Source: Burkholderia metallica
GTDB lineage: Bacteria; Pseudomonadota; Gammaproteobacteria; Burkholderiales; Burkholderiaceae
Direction of reading: 5' to 3'
DNA: 64,000 nt
Assembly (NCBI RefSeq): GCF_902832845.1
Contig: NZ_CADFDB010000011.1
Coordinates: 62,001-126,000, forward strand
A model generated the notes under the pieces. It was given only the letters and a program-made list of their open reading frames with translations, was not told the origin of the DNA and made no database searches. The position numbers and the translations under genes were made by a program. This document shows, one piece after another, positions 19,082 to 26,883 of this stretch. Positions within the stretch are counted from its first letter, which is position 1. Every line of letters begins with the position of its first letter.

Positions 19082-19750
19082 GATTCCCCCGTTAAAGAGC
19101 TTTGCTTTGGCCATTTCGTGTTATGAAAACGTTTGCTCGATCAGAGCGCTCTTGGCGCGCAGTCGGCTCGTTTATAGTCTTACAGGCCGAATTTTGGCCA
19201 AACGGCATTTATGTCGGTATCAGCGAAGTGGCGTATGCCATGCAGGATTTGTCTGTAAACCGTGTAGGAATTTTTCCGACAAGGCGAATTGAAAGGCGCA
19301 ATCGGGAAAACGGGCGGCAGCGCAAATTGGGCTGCGATGGGAGGCCGACGGCCGCCGCATGGCGCGGAAGGCTTGCCGGCAGGGCTGCCGGCAATCGGAT
19401 CGGTAAAAATTATAGTGCTTTTTCACGCCAGTGCAACAATAGATGCATCTATCTCCATTCCTGATTCCGTGCCCTTTTTATCGGGGTTTTCGCGTATTTC
19501 AGCGTGTAACAAGCCTTAAGTGTTTGAAAAAACACTCGAACCCCTCGGAGCGATATCGATAATGGACTCCAATGGGCTGCGGCGCGAGCCGTGCCGGCCC
19601 GCCCCGCAGCTTGCCGTCCGGCGCCCCGCACACCCCGCCCAGGGCACGGCCACGTACCGCCAACCGCGTGCGTCGGCAAGTTCCGCAACCCTCGTACGGG
19701 GTCCGTACCGGCGCCGAAGCGCCCACGCGGATCGACACAGGAGAACATCC
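19082..19750. promoter_or_regulatory. flhDC upstream regulatory region
   Basis: A 669-base gap between divergent flhD and the GT4 gene, clearly richer in A/T than its surroundings. It contains several palindromes: AGTGTTT-GAAA-AAACACT at 19519-19536, TATCGATA near 19553, and TTTGGCCAAA near 19194. Multiple regulators commonly act upstream of flhDC in other bacteria. A minus-strand TATAAA (19171-19176), about 90 bases before flhD, is a possible -10, but no convincing -35 goes with it. No protein-like open frame was seen. Confidence 0.5.
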
Positions 19751-20815
19751 ATGCGAATTGCCCAGATCGCGCCGCTTTACGAAGCCGTTCCGCCGAAACT
19801 CTACGGCGGCACCGAGCGCGTCGTGTCCTACCTCACCGAGGCGCTCGTCGAACTCGGCCATGACGTGACGCTGTTCGCCAGCGGCGACTCCGTCACGTCG
19901 GCCCGCCTCGAACCGGCCTGGCCGCGCGCGCTGCGACTCGATCCGTCGATCCGCGATTCGATGGCACCCCATATGCGCCTGATCGAACAGGTCGCGCGGG
20001 TCGCGCACGAATTCGACGTGCTGCACTTTCACCTCGACTACCTGCCGTTCGCGCTGATGTCGCGCCTCGACACGCCGTACGTGACGACGCTGCACGGCCG
20101 TCTCGACCTGCCGGAACTGCAGCCGGTGTTCGACGCGTTCCCCGATTCGCCGGTCGTGTCGATCTCGAACAACCAGCGCAAGCCGCTGCCGCAGGCCGCG
20201 TGGGCCGGCACCGTATATCACGGGCTGCCGGACACGCTGCTCACGCCGCAGCCGGGCGTGAAGCCCGAATACCTCGCGTTCCTCGGCCGGATCTGTCCGG
20301 AAAAGCGCGTCGACACCGCGATCCGGATCGCCGCGCAAAGCGGGCTGCCGCTGAAGATCGCCGCGAAGGTCGACAAGGCCGACGCCGACTATTTCAAGGA
20401 AGTGATCGAGCCGCTGCTCGACCAGGCGCACGTCGAATTCATCGGCGAGATCAACGAGGCGCAGAAGCCGGCGTTCCTGTCCGGCGCGAAGGCGCTACTG
20501 TTCCCGATCGACTGGCCGGAGCCGTTCGGCCTGGTGATGATCGAGGCGATGGCCTGCGGCACGCCGGTCGTCGCGTTCAACCGCGGCTCGGTGCCGGAAG
20601 TGATCGAGGACGGCGTAACGGGCTTCATCGTCGAGGACGTACAAGGCGCGGTCGGCGCGCTGCACCGGATCGACAGCCTGTCGCGCACCGCCATTCGCGA
20701 ACGTTTCGACACGCGTTTCAGCTCGAAGGCGATGGCGCAGCGTTATGTCGAAACTTACGAATCGCTTTGCACGGGCACCCGTCACCCGGCATTGCGCCGC
20801 GTCGCCGGCGCCTGA
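19751..20815 (+). CDS. GT4-family glycosyltransferase
   Basis: A 354-residue retaining glycosyltransferase of the GT-B, GT4 type. The N-terminal Rossmann domain starts MRIAQIAPLYEAVPPKLYGG with the donor/acceptor loop YGGTERVVSYL. The C-terminal domain has the nucleotide-sugar motif region LFPIDWPEPFGLVMIEAMAC, containing the E-x7-E pattern (EPFGLVMIE), then GTPVVAFNRGSVPEVIEDGV. The substrate is unknown; genes like this are often near sugar or stress loci. A GGAGA ribosome site lies seven bases before the ATG, and a bidirectional terminator follows. It stands alone, divergent from flhDC. Confidence 0.88.
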   Translation: MRIAQIAPLYEAVPPKLYGGTERVVSYLTEALVELGHDVTLFASGDSVTSARLEPAWPRALRLDPSIRDSMAPHMRLIEQVARVAHEFDVLHFHLDYLPFALMSRLDTPYVTTLHGRLDLPELQPVFDAFPDSPVVSISNNQRKPLPQAAWAGTVYHGLPDTLLTPQPGVKPEYLAFLGRICPEKRVDTAIRIAAQSGLPLKIAAKVDKADADYFKEVIEPLLDQAHVEFIGEINEAQKPAFLSGAKALLFPIDWPEPFGLVMIEAMACGTPVVAFNRGSVPEVIEDGVTGFIVEDVQGAVGALHRIDSLSRTAIRERFDTRFSSKAMAQRYVETYESLCTGTRHPALRRVAGA

Positions 20816-20870
20816 CACGGAAATCCGCGAGGAAATATTCCGTAATCCAATCCGCGCCGAAATCGGCGCG

Positions 20871-20912
20871 CCAAACAAAAGAGCCGCATCTCGATGCGGC
20901 TTTTTTGTTTGG
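20871..20912. terminator. Bidirectional intrinsic terminator
   Basis: A 42-base near-perfect palindrome between two converging genes. The core AGCCGCATC-TC-GATGCGGCT is flanked by CCAAACAAAAG on one side and TTTTTTGTTTGG on the other, giving a T tract in each direction. It serves the GT4 gene (plus) and the H-NS gene (minus). Confidence 0.95.
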
Positions 20913-20920
20913 ACTTTCGG

Positions 20921-21217
20921 TCATTCGATCAGGAAACGATCGCGGTTTTTACCGACGATCCAATTCGGCGGCTTGCCGCGCCCGCTCCACGTCGCGCCCG
21001 ACTTCGGATCGCGGTATTTCGGGGGCAGCGGCGCCTTTTTCGGCGGACGCCCGCGCTTCGCTCGCTCCGCGAAGCCCAGATCCTGGGCGGTCAGCCCGTA
21101 TTCGGCAATCTTTTGCTGGACTTCGGCAATCACCGCCGCCACTTCCTGGCGGCGCACATCGTCCGCCTGCGCCTGCAGATCCGCGATCTGCGCCTTGAGT
21201 TTCGCGTATTGAGACAT
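20921..21217 (-). CDS. H-NS family histone-like nucleoid protein
   Basis: A 98-residue H-NS-like protein. An N-terminal coiled-coil oligomerisation region (KLKAQIADLQAQADDVRRQE, VAAVIAEVQQKIAEYGL) is joined to a C-terminal DNA-binding domain containing the AT-hook-like PKYRDPKSGATWSGRGKPPN. The RGRPPKKAP stretch just before it is a minor-groove-binding AT-hook. It silences AT-rich DNA and binds flagellar and other promoters in related bacteria. The ATG at 21215-21217 has GGGAG eight bases upstream; the longer frame was rejected. Confidence 0.93.
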   Translation of the reverse strand: MSQYAKLKAQIADLQAQADDVRRQEVAAVIAEVQQKIAEYGLTAQDLGFAERAKRGRPPKKAPLPPKYRDPKSGATWSGRGKPPNWIVGKNRDRFLIE

Positions 21218-21516
21218 TTTTCGACTCCCTTTTCGATGATGCGGCCCCGGCGAATCCGGCCGGGACACCAACATCCGTTACGCCATCCGCACTGCCGCCC
21301 TACCCCTTCGAAATTAATGCTGCCATCTTTAACCGATTCGGCTATATCGAGAATGCGGACTTATTCTAATAAAGGCATTCGTCAGCCATTCAAATTTAAC
21401 AATCGTTGACCCTCCAACGCCCGATTCATTTCCTATAATCCAGACCAATTCCGGATGACGGTTTAAATCTGTCGAGTCGTCCGGTTGTAGTCAATCCACT
21501 TGAACGAGGTCCTTAC
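21218..21516. promoter_or_regulatory. Divergent promoter region of the H-NS gene and aqpZ
   Basis: A 299-base AT-rich spacer between divergent genes. A perfect TATAAT at 21434-21439 lies about 78 bases before aqpZ. TTGACC at 21406-21411 would be its -35 only with a 22-base spacer, so the promoter is uncertain. Confidence 0.4.
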
Positions 21517-22260
21517 ATGAATCTTTCTCAGCGTCTCGCTGCAGAGGTATTCGGCACGTTCTGGCTGGTGCTCGGCGGGTGCGGAAGCGCCGTGCTGGCC
21601 GCCGCCTTTCCGGGCCTCGGCATCGGCTTTGCCGGCGTCGCACTTGCCTTCGGCCTGACCGTGCTGACGATGGCATTCGCAATCGGCCATATTTCGGGCT
21701 GCCACCTGAACCCGGCGGTGAGCGTCGGCCTGACGGTCGCCGGCCGCTTCCCGGCGCGCGATCTCGTGCCGTACATCGTCGCGCAGGTTGTCGGCGCGAC
21801 GCTCGGCGCGTTCGTGCTGTACCTGATCGCGACCGGCAAGCCGGGCTTCGACGTGGTCGGCAGCGGCTTTGCGACGAACGGCTTCGGCGAGCGCTCGCCC
21901 GGCCACTACTCGCTCACCGCGTCGTTCATCTGCGAAGTCGTGATGACGGGCTTCTTCCTGTTCGTGATCCTCGGCGCGACCGACAAGCGCGGCGTGCCGG
22001 CCGGCTTCGCGCCGATCGCGATCGGGCTGTGCCTGACGCTGATTCACCTGATCTCGATCCCGGTCACCAACACGTCGGTGAACCCGGCGCGCTCGACCGG
22101 CCCGGCGCTGTTCGTGGGCGGGGACGCGATCGGCCAGCTGTGGCTGTTCTGGGTCGCACCGCTGATCGGTGCGGCGCTCGCAGGGATCATCTACCCGCTG
22201 GTCGCCGGGCGTGACGACGCCGTCGACCTGCTGCCGGCATCCGCTCGCACAAGCGAATAA
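21517..22260 (+). CDS. aqpZ: Aquaporin Z
   Basis: A 247-residue major intrinsic protein with six membrane helices and two half-helices bearing the NPA boxes ([13 protein letters not shown] and [14 protein letters not shown]). His, Arg and small residues at the expected selectivity positions ([13 protein letters not shown]) favour a water channel rather than a glycerol facilitator, so AqpZ is preferred over GlpF. The start has GAGG upstream, and a terminator at 22332 ends the unit. Confidence 0.95.
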   Translation: MNLSQRLAAEVFGTFWLVLGGCGSAVLAAAFPGLGIGFAGVALAFGLTVLTMAFAIGHISGCHLNPAVSVGLTVAGRFPARDLVPYIVAQVVGATLGAFVLYLIATGKPGFDVVGSGFATNGFGERSPGHYSLTASFICEVVMTGFFLFVILGATDKRGVPAGFAPIAIGLCLTLIHLISIPVTNTSVNPARSTGPALFVGGDAIGQLWLFWVAPLIGAALAGIIYPLVAGRDDAVDLLPASARTSE

Positions 22261-22331
22261 AACACTACGGGGTCAAGCGAGCAGAGCAGCGAGCCTCACG
22301 CTGTCGAAGAACATCGAGGCAGGCAATTTCG

Positions 22332-22357
22332 ACGGGCGCCCCTGGCGCCCGTTTTTC
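22332..22357 (+). terminator. Intrinsic terminator after aqpZ
   Basis: ACGGGCGCC-CCT-GGCGCCCGT stem followed by TTTTC, about 70 bases past the aqpZ stop. Confidence 0.85.
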
Positions 22358-22390
22358 ATTTCCGCGCGGCGATACCGCCCGGAAACACGC

Positions 22391-23215
22391 TCAGGAGGCG
22401 GGGACGTCGCTTTCCAGCGAGAACAGCGTGCGCAGGTGGCGGGCGACGCCCGCGTCGAAGTTGTTGCCGATGCGCGGGATGTGCGGCAGGCGCGCGATCA
22501 GGTCGGGATTCGCGTTGTTCATCATGAACGCGTGACCGGCGGTTTCGAGCAGGTCGATGTCGTTCATGTTGTCGCCGAACGCGATGCAGTGGCCGGTGTC
22601 GACGCCGAGCCGCGCGAGCACCGAGCGCAGCGCGCGGCCCTTCGACACGTTCGCGGTCATCACTTCGAGGCAGTCGGGCAGCGAGTACGTGACGTACAGC
22701 GCATCGCCGTAGCGCACGCGCATCTGTTCGGCGACGACTGCCAGATCGGCCGGCTCGCCGATGTACAGCACCTTCGCGATATCCGCGCCGTCGTGCGCGA
22801 CCATGTCGATCACGTCGTAGCGAAAGCCCGAATCCTGGTGGAATTCGAGCAGGTGCGGCGCATCGCGGTCGATCAGCCAGCCCTGGTCGGTGAACAGGTT
22901 GACGATCACGCGGCCGTGCGCGCCGACGACGTCCGGCTGCACGAGGCCGCGGACGATCGCCGGATCGATGTCCTGCGCGTGGATCGTCGTGTCGTCCGGC
23001 GCGTGTACGCGCGCCCCGTTCGACGTGATCAGGTACGGCCGGATGCCCAGCACGTCGCGAATGCCGGCGACGTCCGCATAATGGCGCCCGGTGGCGATCA
23101 CGAACTGCAGGCCGTCGCGATCGAGCCGGCGGACGGTGTCGATCGTATACGGATCGAGCTGGTGGTCGCTGTTCAGCAGGGTGCCGTCGAGATCGGTGGC
23201 GATGACTTTGTACAT
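22391..23215 (-). CDS. Cof-type HAD-superfamily phosphatase
   Basis: A 274-residue HAD hydrolase of the Cof/IIB subfamily. Motif I is DLDGTLLNSD (nucleophile Asp8, acid/base Asp10), motif II is in FVIATGRHYADV, motif III around KGRALRSVLARL, and motif IV is GDNMNDIDLLETAG. The cap lies between motifs II and III. Such enzymes dephosphorylate sugar phosphates, nucleotides or cofactor precursors; the substrate cannot be told from sequence. It lies next to a sugar kinase on the same strand, separated by about 150 bases. Confidence 0.92.
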   Translation of the reverse strand: MYKVIATDLDGTLLNSDHQLDPYTIDTVRRLDRDGLQFVIATGRHYADVAGIRDVLGIRPYLITSNGARVHAPDDTTIHAQDIDPAIVRGLVQPDVVGAHGRVIVNLFTDQGWLIDRDAPHLLEFHQDSGFRYDVIDMVAHDGADIAKVLYIGEPADLAVVAEQMRVRYGDALYVTYSLPDCLEVMTANVSKGRALRSVLARLGVDTGHCIAFGDNMNDIDLLETAGHAFMMNNANPDLIARLPHIPRIGNNFDAGVARHLRTLFSLESDVPAS

Positions 23216-23367
23216 GGGGCGGAAGAATGGCGCTCAGGGCTCTGCGGAACGGCCATTTTAACGTCGCGCCCGGTTGGCCGCCGGACGGTTCGACGCGAGC
23301 CGCCGCCGCCGACCCGACTTCGACGTGCGCTCGACCACCGCTTGCCGGTGTTCGCCGTCACACGCGC

Positions 23368-24249
23368 TCAGCCGCCTTCCGCCGCCCGCAGCGCCTGCAG
23401 CGCGAGCCGCAGCGCGCCATGCGCCGAATCGTCGAGCGGCGCGCGCAGCCGCGCGGCGTGGCGCGCCGGCACGGCGGGCGCGAGCGCGTCGGCCAGCCCG
23501 CCGCACAGCGCGACCGGCAGCGCCTGCTGCGGATCGAGCGCGTCGATCATCTTGCCGATCTCGTCGCCCGCCTGCGCGATCAGCGCGAGCGCGACCGGAT
23601 GCGAACGGTGCGCGAACACGATAGGCGCGAGCCGCGCGTAGATCGTCTGATTCGCATCGCACGACCACTGGACGAGCGCGTCGCGATCCTGCGCGCCCGT
23701 TTCCGCGAGCAGCGCGTCGGCGAACGCGTCGCGCGGCACGCGGCCGTCGAGCGCCTGCTGCGCATATGCGAGCGCGCGCACGCCGAGCCATGCGCCGCTC
23801 GCCTCGTCGCCGGACGGAAAGCCGAAACCGCCCGCGATCCGGCACACGCCGCCCGCATCGAGCGCCGCCGCGATGCTGCCGGTGCCGAGCGCGACGATCA
23901 GCCCCGGCGCGCCGCCGTGCGCGCCGACGACGGTCGTATATGCGTCGCTCTCGACCGCGAGCGCGCCGAGCGGCGCTTGCGCGCGAAATGCGGCGAGCCA
24001 CGCCGCGTTGTTGACGCCCGCGAGCCCGCAGCCGAGTGCGCACTGCGACCAGTCGAACGCGAAGCCGGCCTGCGTGAACGCGCTCGCGCAGGCCGCGCCG
24101 ATCGACGCCCATGCCTGCTCGATGCCGAGCCCGAGCCCCGACGGGCCGCCGCGCCCCTGCGCGAGCTCGCGCCCGTGCCGATCGGCCAGCACCGCGCGTG
24201 TGCCGGTGCCGCCGCCGTCGATGCCGATCGCAAAAAGTAATGCCGCCAT
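23368..24249 (-). CDS. BadF/BadG/BcrA-type ATPase, probable N-acetylglucosamine-type sugar kinase
   Basis: A 293-residue ASKHA-fold kinase. The phosphate-1 motif is AIGIDGGGTGTRAVLAD and a second phosphate motif is LIVALGTGSIAAAL. The adenosine region is near PVALCGGLADALAP. The pattern matches bacterial GlcNAc kinase-like members of the BadF/BcrA family, rather than benzoyl-CoA reductase activators, which carry cysteines for an Fe-S cluster that I do not see here. It may salvage amino sugars from peptidoglycan or chitin; that is inference. Confidence 0.85.
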   Translation of the reverse strand: MAALLFAIGIDGGGTGTRAVLADRHGRELAQGRGGPSGLGLGIEQAWASIGAACASAFTQAGFAFDWSQCALGCGLAGVNNAAWLAAFRAQAPLGALAVESDAYTTVVGAHGGAPGLIVALGTGSIAAALDAGGVCRIAGGFGFPSGDEASGAWLGVRALAYAQQALDGRVPRDAFADALLAETGAQDRDALVQWSCDANQTIYARLAPIVFAHRSHPVALALIAQAGDEIGKMIDALDPQQALPVALCGGLADALAPAVPARHAARLRAPLDDSAHGALRLALQALRAAEGG

Positions 24250-24391
24250 GCCTTCATCCCGCTGATTCGAACAGGCGCCAAGCTTAACCGGATCGGCGCC
24301 GCGCGCCCATCTACCGTTCGGCCGGCTGTTCCGCGAAAACGGCTTCCGCTATGCTGGCGCGATCGAATCGATACGGAAAGCGAGGCAGACG

Positions 24392-24994
24392 ATGTCGCAG
24401 CGGTGCAACTGGGTGAAGACGGAAGCGGATGCTCACTATCACGATACCGAGTGGGGCGTGCCGTCGCACGACGATCGCCACCTGTTCGAAATGCTGATCC
24501 TGGAAGGCGCGCAGGCCGGGCTGTCGTGGTCGACGATCCTGAACAAGCGTGCGGGCTACCGCGAAGCCTTCGCCGATTTCGACGTCGATGCGGTCGCGCG
24601 CTTCACGCCGACGCGCATCGAGAAGCTGCTGGAGAATCCCGACATCGTGCGCAACCGGGCGAAGGTCGAATCGGCGGTCACCAATGCGCGGGCCGTGCAG
24701 CGCATCCGCGACGAGCATGGGTCGCTCGCCGCGTTCATGTGGTCGTTCGTGGGCAACACGCCGGTCCAGAACGCGTGGCAGTCGTATCGCGACGCCCCCG
24801 CGTCGACCGAACAGTCCGACGCGCTCAGCAAGGCGCTGAAGGCGTACGGCTGCAAGTTCGTCGGTTCGACGATCTGCTATGCGCTGATGCAGGCCACCGG
24901 GATGGTCAACGATCACGAGGTCGGCTGCCCGTGCCACGCGCAATGCAAGGCGCTCGCCGGCAAGCAGCCGGCTCGCCGGCGCAACGCGGGCTGA
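24392..24994 (+). CDS. tag: DNA-3-methyladenine glycosylase I
   Basis: A 200-residue Tag glycosylase that excises 3-methyladenine in base-excision repair. The family signatures RCNWVKTEADAHYHDTEWG and LFEMLILEGAQAGLSWSTIL (with the catalytic-pocket Glu) are clear. The zinc-site residues are near the N-terminal Cys/His (RCNW, YHDTEWG) and in the C-terminal MVNDHEVGCPCHAQC. It is transcribed divergently from the sugar kinase, with a 142-base spacer between them. Confidence 0.96.
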   Translation: MSQRCNWVKTEADAHYHDTEWGVPSHDDRHLFEMLILEGAQAGLSWSTILNKRAGYREAFADFDVDAVARFTPTRIEKLLENPDIVRNRAKVESAVTNARAVQRIRDEHGSLAAFMWSFVGNTPVQNAWQSYRDAPASTEQSDALSKALKAYGCKFVGSTICYALMQATGMVNDHEVGCPCHAQCKALAGKQPARRRNAG

Positions 24995-25051
24995 CGGCGC
25001 GCCAGCGCGCCGCAACCGCGGCGGCCCCGGGGTTTTCCCGGGCCCAAAAGC

Positions 25052-25092
25052 AAAACGGCGAAGCGGCTTCTTTCGAAGCACGCTCCGCCGTT
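25052..25092 (-). terminator. Probable terminator of rpsU
   Basis: AAACGGCG at 25052 pairs with CGCCGTTT at 25085-25092, with an inner GCTTC-TTTC-GAAGC stem. On the minus strand the stem is followed by TTGCTTTTGG, a broken T tract. It lies 24 bases past the rpsU stop. It may also block read-through from tag. Confidence 0.65.
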
Positions 25093-25115
25093 TCGCGGCG
25101 AACCGTCAGACGCTC

Positions 25116-25328
25116 TTAGTGGAGCTTCTTCGGCAGCATCTGGCTGCGCAGACGCTTGTGCAGGCGCTTGACGGCTGCTGCCTTCTTGCGCTTGCGGACT
25201 GCGGTCGGCTTTTCGTAGGACTGGCGTTCGCGCAGTTCAGCGATCAGGCCATTTTTTTCGATAGCACGGCGAAAGCGGCGAATCGCCACTTCGAACGGCT
25301 CGTTTTCTTTCAGAAGAATCGTCGTCAT
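25116..25328 (-). CDS. rpsU: 30S ribosomal protein S21
   Basis: A 70-residue, very basic S21 with the conserved [20 protein letters not shown] and the Lys/Arg-rich end ([20 protein letters not shown]). S21 binds the 30S platform near the anti-Shine-Dalgarno region. In many proteobacteria it precedes dnaG and rpoD, but here it is separate, with Tag on one side and fliC on the other. The long leader (over 200 bases to the possible promoter) is notable. Confidence 0.97.
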   Translation of the reverse strand: MTTILLKENEPFEVAIRRFRRAIEKNGLIAELRERQSYEKPTAVRKRKKAAAVKRLHKRLRSQMLPKKLH

Positions 25329-25562
25329 GTCGTTCCTAAATTGCTTAAACGGTCAAAAACGTAGCGGCCAAGCGCCACGCACCGGCCAACCGAGCGTCCC
25401 CACGAACAGGCGAAACGAGCGGAAATACGGCCTCGGAGGCCGGAAAAGAGAGGCGGAAAGCACCGCGAGTACGCTTCACAACCGCGTGCAGCGCCGCGTT
25501 TGACTGCCAGCAGACATGCCGAAAACGGCAGAGGCGTGACAGAAATCTCAATTCAGCCCGCC

Positions 25563-25571
25563 ATCATAGCA
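25563..25571 (-). promoter_or_regulatory. Possible extended -10 promoter of rpsU
   Basis: On the minus strand TGCTATGAT, an extended -10 (TGnTATnnT). The hexamer 17 bases upstream, TAGTTT, is a poor -35. If used, the rpsU leader is about 230 bases. Confidence 0.35.
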
Positions 25572-25750
25572 GGGAATCACAGATAAAACTACCCTTTTGC
25601 GTCCCCCGGTTCGTCGCGCCGCGTGACGCGGCCGATCGCCCCGTCGAACGGGGCCGGGTGCCGCGCCTGCCCGCGGCCCGGCCGGCCAAGCCGGGCGTGC
25701 CTTTCGGCCGACAACCACCCTTCCGTCCCGAATTTACCCAAACATCCCTC

Positions 25751-25778
25751 TAAAGTTTTCGCCGGGTGTCGCCGTCAA
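25751..25778 (+). promoter_or_regulatory. Sigma-28 (FliA) promoter of fliC
   Basis: A perfect -35 box TAAAGTTT (25751-25758), a 12-base spacer and GCCGTCAA (25771-25778; consensus GCCGATAA). The spacer is one base longer than the usual 11. The leader is about 85 bases. The rest of the 543-base gap between rpsU and fliC (25329-25871) shows no other recognisable feature. Confidence 0.88.
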
Positions 25779-25871
25779 CCAGGAAAGGCGGGCAGCGCCA
25801 GTCGCGATAAAGCGCAACGCCGAAATCAGAACCTGTCTGTATCCCAGGCATTTTCCAAAACGAGGAAGCAA

Positions 25872-26690
25872 ATGCTGAACATCAACACCAACATCCTTTC
25901 GCTGACGACGCAGACGAATCTGTCGGGCTCGCAAAGCGCACTGTCGCAAGCAATCAACCGCCTGTCGTCGGGCAAGCGCATCAACACCGCTGCTGACGAT
26001 GCAGCAGGCCTCGCGATCTCGACGTCGCAAACGGCGGCAATCAATGCGCTGACGCAAGGTGTTGCAAACGCGAACAACGGCATCTCGATGATCCAGACCG
26101 CCAACGGCGCGCTGCAATCGACGGTCGACAACCTGCAGCGTATCCGTACGCTGGCGCAACAAGCGGGCGACGGCTCGCTGGATTCGAGCGCTCGCGCGAA
26201 CCTGCAAGCTGAAGTGACGACGCGTCTCGGCGAAATCGACCGTGTCGCATCGCAAACGACGTTCAACAGCCAGACCATCCTGGGCGGCGCCGGCAGCGTC
26301 ACGTTCCAGATCGGCGCAGCAGCGAACCAGGTCGTTACCGTCGACTTCGGCACGGCGACCTGGAGCAGCACGGGCATGAGCGTGAACTCACTGAGCGTCG
26401 CCACCCAGTCGGGCGCGCAATCGGCGATCACGGCGATCGACGCGGCACTGAAGCAAGTCAACACGTTCCAGGCAACGCTGGGCGCAGCACAGAACACGTT
26501 CCAGGCTGCGATCTCGACGACGCAAACCCAGGCAACCAACATGACCGCCGCTCGCTCGCAGATCACCGACGCGGACTTCGCGACGGAAACGGCGAACCTG
26601 AGCAAGGCGCAAGTGCTGCAACAAGCTGGTATCTCGGTTCTGGCGCAAGCGAACTCGCTGCCGCAGCAAGTCCTGAAGCTCCTCGGCTAA
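25872..26690 (+). CDS. fliC: Flagellin
   Basis: A 272-residue flagellin, the filament subunit. The N-terminal D0/D1 (NINTNILSLTTQTNLSGSQS, SSGKRINTAADDAAGLAIS, TQGVANANNGISMIQTANGA) and C-terminal D1/D0 (QITDADFATETANLSKAQVL, QQAGISVLAQANSLPQQVL) are fully conserved. The variable domain between them is very short (about 90 residues), so this is a small flagellin. It is Ser/Thr-rich, offering many possible O-glycosylation sites. The ATG at 25872 follows GAGGAAG; the long frame upstream is not part of the protein. Base use is less GC-skewed than in neighbours, as in highly expressed genes. Confidence 0.97.
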   Translation: MLNINTNILSLTTQTNLSGSQSALSQAINRLSSGKRINTAADDAAGLAISTSQTAAINALTQGVANANNGISMIQTANGALQSTVDNLQRIRTLAQQAGDGSLDSSARANLQAEVTTRLGEIDRVASQTTFNSQTILGGAGSVTFQIGAAANQVVTVDFGTATWSSTGMSVNSLSVATQSGAQSAITAIDAALKQVNTFQATLGAAQNTFQAAISTTQTQATNMTAARSQITDADFATETANLSKAQVLQQAGISVLAQANSLPQQVLKLLG

Positions 26691-26797
26691 TCGAGCAGCA
26701 CCCGCGGCGGGCCACGCGCCCGCCCGCCTCCGGGCCCGGCGGCGTCACCATGCGACGCATCGCGACGCCGCCGAACCCGCCCGGATCAGAATTCTCC

Positions 26798-26820
26798 AGG
26801 GAGGCACGCCTCCCTCTTTG
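26798..26820 (+). terminator. Probable terminator between fliC and fliD
   Basis: A perfect AGGGAGGC-AC-GCCTCCCT inverted repeat followed by CTTTG, about 107 bases past fliC. The T tract is short, so partial read-through to fliD is possible. Confidence 0.55.
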
Positions 26821-26883
26821 CATTGAACCGCGGCGCCCCGCCGCATCGCGCACGTTGATTGCGCGGACGACCGGAGCAACGGC

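Noticed and set aside
21406-21439. TTGACC and TATAAT as a strong sigma-70 promoter of aqpZ.
   Set aside because: The 22-base spacer is far from 17, so only the -10 is plausible.
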